Origin: Cohnella thermotolerans DSM 17683
Lineage (GTDB): Bacteria > Bacillota > Bacilli > Paenibacillales > Paenibacillaceae
Length of the DNA stretch: 64,000 bases
Direction: 5' to 3'
Assembly (NCBI RefSeq): GCF_000429825.1
Contig: NZ_KE386955.1
Coordinates: forward strand, 110,004-174,003
Position 1 is the first letter of the stretch, and each line of letters opens with the position of its first letter. The position numbers and the translations under genes are program-made. The notes below the pieces were generated by a model that worked only from the letters and a program-made list of their open reading frames with translations, was not told the DNA's origin and did not search any database. Shown here in pieces: positions 44,334 to 52,079 of this stretch.

Positions 44334-45429
44334 ATGAAACCCGTGGAGCATGTGCTTTCCCGATCCGTCCGGCCGAAGGCGGCAAGCGGCACCGAGCGGC
44401 GCATCGTCGCGTTCAAGAGCGCAGATGCGTATCGGAAATGCCTGCGCCGACTGTCGGCGCTCGGCGTGAAGCCGGTCAAGTCGTCCCGCGCCCTGCGGCT
44501 CATCTGCTGCCATGCGGACAAACGCCAAACGTGGTGCCGGCTCAAATCCCATCCCCACGTCGCCTACGTAGAGAAGGACGTCAAAGTATCCGCGCACGGC
44601 CTCGGTACGGTCCGAGCCGTCCGAACCGTCCCCCGCCGCGCCGCCGTCAAAGCCGATTGCCCGCCCAAGGCGCCGTGGAACGTCTGCCGCGTCAAGTTCC
44701 CTCCGGTCTGGAGCCGGACACGCGGGGGCGGCGTTAAAATCGCGATCATCGACACGGGCATCGCGAGGCACCCGGATCTAAAGATCGCGGGCGGAGTCAA
44801 CACGATCGGAGGGGCTTCGTTCGCCGGCGACAACGGCCACGGCACGCTCGTCGCCGGCATCGCGGCCGCCACCGGACGCAAGCGGATTTACGGCAACGCG
44901 CCGGATGCCGGTCTCTATGCGGTCAAAGCGCTCGACCGCAACGGTTCGGGCTTCGTCGCCGACATCGTGGAAGGCATCGATTGGTGCATCGCCAACGGCA
45001 TCCGCGTCATCAACATGAGCTTCGGCATGCCGGTCGCTGCGCGAGGCGGTGCGCAGAGCGCGGCGTCACGGCATCGTGCTCGTCGCCTCGGCCGGCAACA
45101 GCGGCCGGCAGAGCAGCGGCCTCGACGCCCCGGCGCGCTATCCCGAGACGCTCGCCGTCGCCGCCACGACGCGCGCCAACCGGGCCGCGTCGTTCTCGAG
45201 CCGCGGCAACGGCATCGCCGTGGCCGCTCCGGGCGTGAACATCCTCTCGACCGGGCTGAACGGCGGATACGCCCGGCTGTCCGGAACTTCGATGTCCGCG
45301 TCCCACGTGACGGGCGGATCCGCCCTGCTGCGCGGCGCGGTTCCTCCGGCACCGCGAAATAAGACGAGGCTGTCCCCCGGTCCGACCGGACCGTCCGGGA
45401 CAGCCTCTCGCGCTTCCGGCTGCGGTTAG
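44334..45429 (+). pseudogene. Frameshifted S8 (subtilisin-like) protease
   Basis: The first frame gives an inhibitor-like propeptide (about 20-85) and the catalytic Asp140 (IAIIDTGI) and His169 (NGHGTLVAGI). After codon 233 (45030-45032) the homology continues in the +1 frame from 45034: REAVRR, IVLVASAGNSG (oxyanion Asn) and GTSMSASHVTG (catalytic Ser). The C-terminus then runs into a hairpin and looks some 20-30 residues short. No secretion signal is seen, so it would be an intracellular type. Either a real inactivation, a sequencing error, or recoding; the truncated end favours decay. Confidence 0.8.
45366..45407 (-). terminator. Terminator of the first GPx gene
   Basis: GAGGCTGTCCC (45366-45376) and GGGACAGCCTC (45397-45407) are perfect 11-bp arms; the minus strand continues CGTCTTATTT. 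It may also end the plus-strand protease remnant. Confidence 0.7.
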
Positions 45430-45974
45430 AGCAGCGCTTCGATCGCGGGCTCCATGTCGAGCGGCTCGACCGGCGATTCGAAGCGGCGGACGACGTTCCC
45501 TTCGCGGTCGATCAGAAACTTCGTGAAGTTCCATTTGATGTCGTTGCCTTCCAAGTATTCCGGCAGTTTCTCGGACAGGAAGGCATGCAGCATTTTGCCG
45601 CTCGCCGAGCTCGTGTCGAAGCCTTCGAACGGAGCCTGTTCCGTCAGGTAGCGGAACAACGGATGGGCGTGCGGACCGCGGACGAGCGTCTTCTCGAACA
45701 GAGGAAACGTCACGCCGTAATTGATCTCGCAGAAATGCTGCACGTCGGAAGCGCTCCCGGGCTCCTGTTCGCCGAACTGATTGCACGGGAAGCCGAGAAT
45801 TTCCAGCCCCCGGTCCTTGTATTTGTCGTACAGCTTTTGCAGATCGGCATATTGCGGGGTGAAGCCGCATTTGCTCGCCGTGTTGACGATGACGAGCACT
45901 TTCCCTTCGTAAGCGCCCAAATCGGCGGGCTTGCCGGACAACGTGCGGACTTTGTGATAATCGTAGATGGACAT
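45426..45974 (-). CDS. GPx-type thiol peroxidase, copy 1
   Basis: 182 residues, BsaA/glutathione-peroxidase family. The peroxidatic residue is Cys36 (NTASKCGFTPQY), not selenocysteine. The Gln of GFPCNQFGEQEPG and Trp of WNFTKF complete the active site. Cys82 (FCEINYGVTFP) is the resolving Cys of thioredoxin-dependent members. Cys64 is extra relative to copy 2. It follows ohrR by one base, so it should share ohrR's promoter and repression. Confidence 0.92.
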   Translation of the reverse strand: MSIYDYHKVRTLSGKPADLGAYEGKVLVIVNTASKCGFTPQYADLQKLYDKYKDRGLEILGFPCNQFGEQEPGSASDVQHFCEINYGVTFPLFEKTLVRGPHAHPLFRYLTEQAPFEGFDTSSASGKMLHAFLSEKLPEYLEGNDIKWNFTKFLIDREGNVVRRFESPVEPLDMEPAIEALL

Positions 45975-45975
45975 G

Positions 45976-46431
45976 TCAGTTCTCCTCCTGTTCGTTCTGG
46001 CGATGGATTTTGCGCAGCAAAGCCGTCATCTGCTCGCGGACCGCGACGACTTCCTCGTACGTGGCGCCGGACTGGGCGAACATCCGCTCCGGAATCGAGC
46101 ACGCCTTACGCTTGAGCGCCCGGCCTTCTTCCGTCAGCGCGATCCGCACGTTCCGCTCGTCGTCCGGATCGCGGGAGCGCGTCACGTAGCCCGCCGTTTC
46201 CAGCTTTTTGAGCAGCGGCGTCAGCGTTCCCGAGTCCAAATACAGCCGCTCGCCGAGCTCCTTGACCGTCACCCGGTCCTTCTCCCACAGCGCCAGCAGC
46301 GTGACGTATTGCGTATACGTTAGCCCGAGCTCTTTCAACAGAGGATGATAAAGCTTCGTAATCTCCCGGGCGCAAGCGTATACGGCGAAGCAAAACTGGT
46401 TGTCCAGCTTCAGAATTTCGTCGCCGTTCAT
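45976..46431 (-). CDS. ohrR: OhrR-type organic hydroperoxide repressor (MarR family)
   Basis: 151 residues with a winged helix (about 45-110; wing RSRDPDDERNVRI). The N-terminal LDNQFCFAVYACARE contains Cys14 at the position of the OhrR sensing Cys (Cys15 in Bacillus subtilis). Cys20 and Cys110 are further candidates for a disulfide. OhrR normally represses ohrA, and oxidised Cys releases DNA. No ohr gene is here; instead a GPx gene lies on each side. A perfect OhrR-like operator sits in the divergent gap. Confidence 0.9.
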   Translation of the reverse strand: MNGDEILKLDNQFCFAVYACAREITKLYHPLLKELGLTYTQYVTLLALWEKDRVTVKELGERLYLDSGTLTPLLKKLETAGYVTRSRDPDDERNVRIALTEEGRALKRKACSIPERMFAQSGATYEEVVAVREQMTALLRKIHRQNEQEEN

Positions 46432-46443
46432 GCACGCCTCCTC

Positions 46444-46481
46444 TTGACAGCGAATTTATATTTTATACAATTGAATTGTAT
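46444..46481 (+). promoter_or_regulatory. Divergent promoter with OhrR operator
   Basis: ATACAATT-G-AATTGTAT (46465-46481) is a perfect palindrome that matches the known Bacillus OhrR half-site TACAATT. On the plus strand TTGACA (46444-46449), 16-nt spacer, TACAAT (46466-46471) forms a strong sigma-A promoter whose -10 is inside the operator. On the minus strand the same palindrome supplies TACAAT for ohrR. Confidence 0.85.
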
Positions 46482-46507
46482 CATAAATGTTCCGGGAGGG
46501 AAAGCGC

Positions 46508-46984
46508 ATGAGCATTTACGATTTCGAGGTGAGCGACATTCGCGGGGCGAAATCCGACTTAACCGCTTACAAAGGCCGGGTTATGCTGATCGTCAACACT
46601 GCCACCAAATGCGGCTTCGCGCCCCAGTTCAAAGGGCTTCAGAAGCTGTACGAGCGATACGCGGACAAGGGCCTCGCCGTGCTCGGCTTCCCCAGCAACC
46701 AATTCGCGAATCAAGAGCCCGGGGACAACGCGGAAATTCAGCAAATCTGCGAATTGAACCACGGGGTTTCCTTTCCCCTGTTCGCCAAGATCGACGTCAA
46801 CGGCCCCGGCGCCCACCCGCTGTTTACCTATTTGAAGAACGAAGCGCCCGGCTTCCTCGGTACGCGAAGGATCAAATGGAACTTCACGAAATTTCTCGTC
46901 GACCGCGAGGGACGCGTCGTCAAGCGGTTCGCCCCCGCCGTGACCCCCGAGAAAATCGAGAACGCGATCCAAAAGTTATTATAA
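46508..46984 (+). CDS. GPx-type thiol peroxidase, copy 2
   Basis: 158 residues. Peroxidatic Cys35 (NTATKCGFAPQF), Gln in GFPSNQFANQEPG, Trp in WNFTKF, and resolving Cys81 (CELNHGVSFP). It is about 24 residues shorter than copy 1, missing an insert before WNFTKF, so the copies are diverged paralogues or independently acquired. The ATG at 46508 has GGGAGG eight bases upstream. It is read from the OhrR-controlled promoter and ends at a bidirectional terminator shared with fur. Confidence 0.93.
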   Translation: MSIYDFEVSDIRGAKSDLTAYKGRVMLIVNTATKCGFAPQFKGLQKLYERYADKGLAVLGFPSNQFANQEPGDNAEIQQICELNHGVSFPLFAKIDVNGPGAHPLFTYLKNEAPGFLGTRRIKWNFTKFLVDREGRVVKRFAPAVTPEKIENAIQKLL

Positions 46985-47007
46985 AAAGCGGCTGCCCGAA
47001 TATGGAT

Positions 47008-47055
47008 AAAGGGATGGCGCAAAAGCTTCCGAAGCTTTCGCGGCATCCCTTTTTT
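47008..47055 (+). terminator. Bidirectional terminator between GPx copy 2 and fur
   Basis: AAAGGGATGGCGC-AAAAGCTT pairs with GAAGCTTT-CGCGGCATCCCTTT; TTTTTT follows on the plus strand. The converging fur gene ends four bases beyond. Confidence 0.9.
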
Positions 47056-47059
47056 CAAC

Positions 47060-47566
47060 TCATGTCGATGATTTGTCGTCGCCGGAAGCGTTCCCTTCGG
47101 AGCCGCTTCCCTCCGCCGCTTCCGCGGCTTTGGCGTTGCATCTCGCGCATACGCCCTGGAAGTCCAGCCGATGATCGAGCACCGTAAATCCGTACTCCCG
47201 CTCCAGCCGCTCTTCGAGCGGAAGGAGCCAGTCTTCCATAATCTCCGACATGGAGCCGCATTGGACGCAGATCAGATGGTGGTGATGGTGCTTGTTGTTG
47301 TCCTGTCTCAGATCGTAACGCGCCACGCCGTCGCCGAAGTTGAGCTTCTCGACGATGTGCATCTCGCTCAGCAGCTCCAGCGTCCGGTATACGGTCGCCA
47401 GCCCGATCTCCGGTGCGATATCCTTGACCAACATGAAGACGTCTTCGGCGCTGAGATGGTCCTCCTCGTTCTCCAGGAGCACCCGTACCGTCGCTTCCCG
47501 CTGCGGAGTCAATTTGTAGCCCTGGGATTGCAATTGCTGTTTGATTTTCTCGATTCGGGCTTCCAT
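47060..47566 (-). CDS. fur: Ferric uptake regulator Fur
   Basis: 168 residues. Winged helix (about 10-85, YKLTPQREATVRVLL, GLATVYRTLELL), then metal sites HHHHHLICVQCG and CARC (structural zinc Cys4). A Gly/Ser/Asp-rich tail of about 20 residues follows the last CARC. The ATG at 47566 has GGAGGGGG eight bases upstream. Position next to spoIIM (and, in Bacillus, yqzK) argues for Fur rather than PerR or Zur. Confidence 0.92.
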   Translation of the reverse strand: MEARIEKIKQQLQSQGYKLTPQREATVRVLLENEEDHLSAEDVFMLVKDIAPEIGLATVYRTLELLSEMHIVEKLNFGDGVARYDLRQDNNKHHHHHLICVQCGSMSEIMEDWLLPLEERLEREYGFTVLDHRLDFQGVCARCNAKAAEAAEGSGSEGNASGDDKSST

Positions 47567-47629
47567 AGTCTTCCCCCTCCGGCCGCTCGGCGCACTTGGT
47601 TCCATTATAGGGGGAGGCACTTTAGGAAG

Positions 47630-48286
47630 TCAAACCCTTTTCAGCACCGCCGCCAGCGCGGCAGCCGCGTGGGGCGCGAGCCGCTCGAGCAGATACGGAG
47701 ACACGTAAGCCTCGTATAGCGCGGCCAAAACCATCATCCCCAGCATCGTCAAGGCGACGGACGTGTGGGCGAGAAACGGCGGCAGCAGCCGGCCTTTGCG
47801 CCGGAACAGCCGTTCGCGCACGATATAATAGGCGAACCTGGTGCCGGAAACGCTCGCGATCATAAGCGCCGGCAGGACGATCGCGTTCTGGGGCGCGACG
47901 GCGGCAAGCGACACCGCCACTCCCTTCCAGGCCATCTCCCGGACGATCAGGCCGACGGCGAAGCCGAGGAGAACGCCTTTCAGAAAATCGAGCGCGAGCA
48001 CGAACGGCAGGCCGATGACGGACAAGCCGAGCAGCCAGATCAGGCCGAGCCATTTCGCATACAGGAGAAAACGGTCCCAGAAGGCCGCTCCCGCATCCAT
48101 TTGCGAAGGCGAAGCGAACGTCGTCCAGTACGTCTTCAGCTCGTCCGCCAGCTCCTGCTGCTGATCCAGCGTAAGCGCACTTACGAGCAGCACGCCGAAC
48201 ACCGCCCCGGACAGCAGCAGCACCCCGATGAACAAGTACATATTCCAATTGTCGCGGGCCGACAAATTCCAGGGACGAACGTTCAC
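47630..48286 (-). CDS. spoIIM: Stage II sporulation protein M
   Basis: 218 residues, about five membrane segments, from GTG at 48286 with AAGGAGGT seven bases upstream. It carries the SpoIIM features FLKGVLLGFAVGLIVREMAWKG and PQNAIVLPALMIASVSG. With SpoIID and SpoIIP it drives septal peptidoglycan removal and engulfment. A sigma-E-type promoter lies upstream. Confidence 0.95.
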   Translation of the reverse strand: MNVRPWNLSARDNWNMYLFIGVLLLSGAVFGVLLVSALTLDQQQELADELKTYWTTFASPSQMDAGAAFWDRFLLYAKWLGLIWLLGLSVIGLPFVLALDFLKGVLLGFAVGLIVREMAWKGVAVSLAAVAPQNAIVLPALMIASVSGTRFAYYIVRERLFRRKGRLLPPFLAHTSVALTMLGMMVLAALYEAYVSPYLLERLAPHAAAALAAVLKRV

Positions 48287-48331
48287 GGCTTCTACCTCCT
48301 TGTCCGCATACCGCATCCGGTCTGGTGCCTA

Positions 48332-48360
48332 TGTGTATGCCGGACAAGCCGGTATTATGC
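48332..48360 (-). promoter_or_regulatory. spoIIM: Sigma-E promoter of spoIIM
   Basis: Minus-strand GCATAAT (48360-48354), 14-nt spacer, CATACACA (48339-48332), against the consensus KMATATT-N14-CATACAMT (6/7 and 7/8). spoIIM is a sigma-E gene in Bacillus. Confidence 0.75.
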
Positions 48361-48462
48361 CCGTCCGCGCGCCGCTTCGCATGCCCGTCGTATGCCGATC
48401 GAGTGCGCCGTCCGCATGCTCCGGCCATCTATCCGGCCGGCAGCCGGCGCCGCTCCCCGAAG

Positions 48463-49644
48463 CTAGTTGCGAATTCGCCCGTATGTCCCCCCGCTTCCCG
48501 ATTCGAAGGCGAGCTTCCCCTCGCGGGCGGCCACGAGCATTCGCGCAAGCTTCTCACCCGCCACTTCGGCGAGCCGTTCCTCCGGCAGCCGGAACAGCAC
48601 TTCCATCTCCGTGCCCAGCTCGGTCAGCAGGCGATCGCGCATTTTCGGTCCGACGCCGGGGAAGAACGACAGCGGAACCTGATGGCGGTACGGCGGACGC
48701 GCGGGGCCGCCTTCGCAAGGTTCCCGGTCGGCCAACTGCGCCACCCGGCCGGCCACGCCCCGGACGAGCTTGCCGCTGCCGCAGTTCGGGCAGACGGCTT
48801 CCGCCTCCGCTTCGTCCCGCACCGCTTGTCGGCAGGAAGCGCAGTACGTCGTATGGTATTTGCCCAACATCGGGTGAAGGCCGATATTGGCGGCGATGCG
48901 GCGGCCGTCCTGCCCCGCCAGCGCCTTGGCCCATTCCGCGAAGTTTGGCGCCGCCAGCTCCAGCTCGTTGCACTCTCGCCCGATCATTCCCGTCGAGTGG
49001 GCGTCCGAATTGGTCAAGTAGGCGAACCGGTCGAGTTGGGACAGCCGGGACGCCATCGCCGTATCCGCGCTTAAGCCCAGCTCGACGGCCGCGATTCCTT
49101 CCGGCTCCAGCCGCGCGTCCAGCCGGTCGGCGGAGCAGCCGAGCAGCCCCCGGTGCGGCGTGAAAATGTGGGCGGGAACGAGCAGTCCGCCCCTGGCGAG
49201 CAGCTCGCTCTGCAGCTCCCGAGCCGTCGCGCGAATGCGCTGCGAGCTGAGCCGCACGTTCGTCATGCGCGGAGCCATCCATTCGGTCCAGCTTCGCATG
49301 GCATCGAACGTAGGCAAATAGGCGAGCAGATGGAACGGCCCGCCGCCGGGCTCCATCACCTCGACCTCGCAGCCGGGCAGAATGACGGTGTTCCGGTACC
49401 GGATGCCGCCGCCTTCCGCCTCTTCCATTTCACCCGAATCGAGGCATTTGAACATGTCCTCCTGCACGGCGGGCGAATGGCAGTCGATGACGCCGATCAG
49501 CCCGACGCCTTTCCGCTCGGACGCTTCGCGGGCGATCGAACGGAAGGTGAGGTTGCGGCTGGCGCTGATCTTCACCGGTTCGCCCCGGTCGGTGCAGCCG
49601 ATGTGCACGTGAAGATCCGCGTAAATCGATCGCAGCACCTCCAT
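48463..49644 (-). CDS. yqxK: Endonuclease Q family protein (YqxK)
   Basis: 393 residues. PHP-type metallophosphoesterase domain (about 5-280; YADLHVHIG, DCHSP, TNSDAH). A four-cysteine zinc finger (CASCRQ ... CPNCGSG) and a C-terminal helix-hairpin-helix (FFPGVGPKMRDRLL) follow. EndoQ nicks DNA 5' of deaminated bases. Its neighbour nudF is three bases upstream, the same pair as Bacillus yqxK-nudF. Confidence 0.93.
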   Translation of the reverse strand: MEVLRSIYADLHVHIGCTDRGEPVKISASRNLTFRSIAREASERKGVGLIGVIDCHSPAVQEDMFKCLDSGEMEEAEGGGIRYRNTVILPGCEVEVMEPGGGPFHLLAYLPTFDAMRSWTEWMAPRMTNVRLSSQRIRATARELQSELLARGGLLVPAHIFTPHRGLLGCSADRLDARLEPEGIAAVELGLSADTAMASRLSQLDRFAYLTNSDAHSTGMIGRECNELELAAPNFAEWAKALAGQDGRRIAANIGLHPMLGKYHTTYCASCRQAVRDEAEAEAVCPNCGSGKLVRGVAGRVAQLADREPCEGGPARPPYRHQVPLSFFPGVGPKMRDRLLTELGTEMEVLFRLPEERLAEVAGEKLARMLVAAREGKLAFESGSGGTYGRIRN

Positions 49645-49647
49645 GCC

Positions 49648-50214
49648 TTACAGCTTCCCGGTCAGCGCATACTGGCGCCACATATAAACGGCCAAAATCG
49701 TTTTGGCGTCGAAAATTTTTCCTTCCTCCATATAGCGCTCGGCTTCCTCCAGCGTGATCGCCTCGCACGTCAGAAACTCTTCGTCGTCCAGATGGACCTC
49801 CCCTCGCTCGAGATCGTCGGTGAAGTACAGATGAATCACTTCCTCCGCGAAGCCCGGCGAAGTCGAGAACGAACGCAGATGCCGGATCGAGCGGGCTTTA
49901 TAGCCCGTCTCCTCTTCGAGCTCGCGCACTGCCGCTTCCAGCGGATCTTCCCCGTTCTCCAGCTTGCCGGCGGGAATCTCCACCTGCACGCGCTCCAGCG
50001 GCTTGCGGAACTGCTCGACGACGAGCATCCGATCCCCGATAAGCGCAAGCACCGCGACCGCGCCGGGATGGCGGACGATCTCCCGCGTTGCCGTCTCCCC
50101 GTTCGGAAGCTGAACCGTATCGACCTGCAGCGAGATCATGCGGCCTGCGAACACCGGCTTCGTCCCGACCGTGCGCTCGTAGAATGGATGGTTCGTCACG
50201 TTGTTTTCGCTCAT
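49648..50214 (-). CDS. nudF: ADP-ribose pyrophosphatase (Nudix)
   Basis: 188 residues. The Nudix box runs G-x5-E-x7-REUXEE-x-GU (GKLENGEDP ... RELEEETGY). The N-terminal VVEQFRKP and PAGKLE contexts fit ADP-sugar hydrolases. The ATG at 50214 is nine bases from AGGAGG; a TTG one codon earlier is possible. It diverges from mciZ. Confidence 0.93.
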   Translation of the reverse strand: MSENNVTNHPFYERTVGTKPVFAGRMISLQVDTVQLPNGETATREIVRHPGAVAVLALIGDRMLVVEQFRKPLERVQVEIPAGKLENGEDPLEAAVRELEEETGYKARSIRHLRSFSTSPGFAEEVIHLYFTDDLERGEVHLDDEEFLTCEAITLEEAERYMEEGKIFDAKTILAVYMWRQYALTGKL

Positions 50215-50332
50215 CAAAAAAATCCTCCTGTCATGAAAAAGCCTCTAGCCTCATAGGTAAACCATAAAGGCTTGTCCGGACGTTTGCAAGAAGAACGGCC
50301 GAGCGAAGGCCCGCGAACAGGAGGAAATGTCA

Positions 50333-50485
50333 ATGCTCAAACGGTATGCTTCGGACCATCGGCTGCAATGGGTCGGCAAAGCGTGGGAAATCCGCTATGC
50401 GCTTCGTCAGGCGAAACGGCAAAAAGGCGGGGACGCGAAGCTGATCGATCTGCTTCCCCCCGCCATGGCGGCCAAGCAAAAATAA
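50333..50485 (+). CDS. mciZ: MciZ, sporulation inhibitor of FtsZ
   Basis: 50 residues from ATG at 50333 with AGGAGG eight bases upstream. Residues 14-21 read VGKAWEIR, the core of Bacillus subtilis MciZ, the mother-cell peptide that caps FtsZ filaments and stops Z-ring assembly. The Bacillus peptide is 40 residues and its gene also lies beside nudF. The C-terminal ten residues (PPAMAAKQK) have no counterpart I know of. Here it diverges from nudF on the opposite strand. Confidence 0.88.
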   Translation: MLKRYASDHRLQWVGKAWEIRYALRQAKRQKGGDAKLIDLLPPAMAAKQK

Positions 50486-50505
50486 GGAAGTCGCGCCGGT
50501 TCTTC

Positions 50506-51270
50506 CTATCTCCTGAGCAGCAGCGCCGCCGTCTGCGGCGACGTCGGCCGAACGCTTCCGCCTTTCGGCTCGATCGTAAGCGCCAGCGAATCCCACAGCT
50601 CGGGCCGGACGCCGCTCGCGTACAAATGCGCCCGGTTCTGGTGGAACTGCAGAAGCCCGAGGTTGGCCTCCCGGGTTCCGGAGGTCGCCCATGCCTGCAC
50701 GTCCAGATCGTCCGAGGGGAGCATCCCTTCCAGCAGCAGAAACAGCTCGTGCGTCCGCACGTTGATCCAGACCGTCTCCTTGATTGCGTTCGCCGCCCCG
50801 GCGGGGAGCGGCTCGATGCCGTCCGACATCGAGTAAACGACCGTATCCGGGCGGCTCATGATCTCGGCCCCTTCCGGCTCGTGCAGAAGGGCGTATTTTT
50901 CCGGCTCCAGCTTCGTCCGGTTCCGATCTTCGTTAACGAACAACAAGCAGGCGAAGACGGCGATCGCCAGCCCGGCACCCGCCGTCGCCCAGGCGGCGCG
51001 GCGCAGCCGGAACGCGGAGAGCGCCCGAACGGCTCTGCGCACGAAGCCCCGCATGCGCATTTCCGCGCGCAGCCGCCGTCTGGAACGCTCCGGCAGCTCC
51101 CGCGCCGCTTCGCCGCTTCCCAGCAGCTCCGACCATTGCCGGAAGCTGGCGGCGCAGTCGGGGCAGCCGTCGCGATGCCGGACCAGCGCTTCCGCCTCGG
51201 CCGGCTGCAGCCGCCCCAAGTGCCAGTCGATCCACCATTCTTCCGGTACCCGGCATTTTCGCTCATCCAT
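50506..51270 (-). CDS. Zinc-finger anti-sigma factor (RskA-like)
   Basis: 254 residues. An N-terminal ZAS/zf-HC2 motif (His32, then Cys36 and Cys39 in HRDGCPDC). A basic linker and one transmembrane segment (about 91-111) follow. The extracytoplasmic domain has RskA-type features (VWINVRTHELFLLLEG, LTIEPKGGSVRPTSP). It should hold the adjacent ECF sigma factor at the membrane until proteolysis. It overlaps the sigma gene by eight bases. Confidence 0.88.
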   Translation of the reverse strand: MDERKCRVPEEWWIDWHLGRLQPAEAEALVRHRDGCPDCAASFRQWSELLGSGEAARELPERSRRRLRAEMRMRGFVRRAVRALSAFRLRRAAWATAGAGLAIAVFACLLFVNEDRNRTKLEPEKYALLHEPEGAEIMSRPDTVVYSMSDGIEPLPAGAANAIKETVWINVRTHELFLLLEGMLPSDDLDVQAWATSGTREANLGLLQFHQNRAHLYASGVRPELWDSLALTIEPKGGSVRPTSPQTAALLLRR

Positions 51271-51868
51271 GACTGTCCCCTCCTTCCGGCTCCGCCCAGC
51301 CCATTTTGGAGAGCGCCCTGCGCAAATGGTTCAAGCCGTAACGCACCCGCGACTTGACGGTGCCGAGCGGCACCTGCCAATCCTCGGCCAGCTCGCGCTG
51401 GCTGCGGGAGGAGAAATACGCCTCCGCGAGCATCTGCCGCTGCATGCCGGGCAGCTGCTGAAGCGCCCTTCTCACGGCTTCGCTTTGCATGCGGGCAAGC
51501 ACCGCGGCTTCCGGCTGCGACAGCGCCTGGCGGCCGAACCCGTCGTCCGGCTCCGTCCGCTCCTGCAGCACGACTTTTTTCCGTTTGCGCAGCCGGTCCA
51601 GGCAGCGGCTCCGCAGTTGAACGGCCAGCCACGCCTCGACCGTTCCCCGCGAGCCGTCGTAGCGCTCCGGATGCCGGATGACCGCCAGCAGCACGTCGTG
51701 GCAGGCGTCCTCCGCTTCCATGCGGTCCCCGAGCAGCTGGCAAGCGATCGGCAGCAGCCACGGAACGACCCGCTCGTACAGCCGGTCGAACGATTCCGCC
51801 GACCCTTCCCCGATCTCCTTCAGCCACCTTGCCAAGTCATCGTTGTCGCTTTTAGCCATCGCGTTCAT
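51263..51868 (-). CDS. ECF RNA polymerase sigma factor
   Basis: 201 residues. Sigma-2 (ACQLLGDRMEAEDACHDVLLAVI) and sigma-4 (QRELAEDWQVPLGTVKSRVRYGLNHLRRAL) are present with a linker, and no sigma-3. The ATG at 51868 follows GGGGGAAC; a frame to 51910 is open but lacks a ribosome binding site. It is co-transcribed with its anti-sigma and diverges from the NEW3/ABC operon, a plausible but unproven target. I could not find a convincing ECF promoter pair in the 211-bp gap. Confidence 0.9.
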   Translation of the reverse strand: MNAMAKSDNDDLARWLKEIGEGSAESFDRLYERVVPWLLPIACQLLGDRMEAEDACHDVLLAVIRHPERYDGSRGTVEAWLAVQLRSRCLDRLRKRKKVVLQERTEPDDGFGRQALSQPEAAVLARMQSEAVRRALQQLPGMQRQMLAEAYFSSRSQRELAEDWQVPLGTVKSRVRYGLNHLRRALSKMGWAEPEGGDSHG

Positions 51869-52079
51869 GACGTTCCCCCGCCCGTTCACGACCTCTTTTA
51901 CCCTATACATATCAGAAACCTTGGACGCTGGGAATGCGTCGCAAATTTTTTTTATGTTCCATTAAGGTTCTTTTAAGCAATTTTTTATCTAAAAAAAGCG
52001 CCTTCCGGTAAATCCGTTCGTCCTTCTCCTCCGTAATCCGTATGAAATCCAACAACAGCCTTGGGAGGGGTCTGTCATC

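Noticed and set aside
51869..52079. ECF-type promoter (GGAACA near 51957) for the sigma factor
   Set aside because: Distances to CGAC or CGTC are wrong (13 or 27 nt), so no assignment was made.
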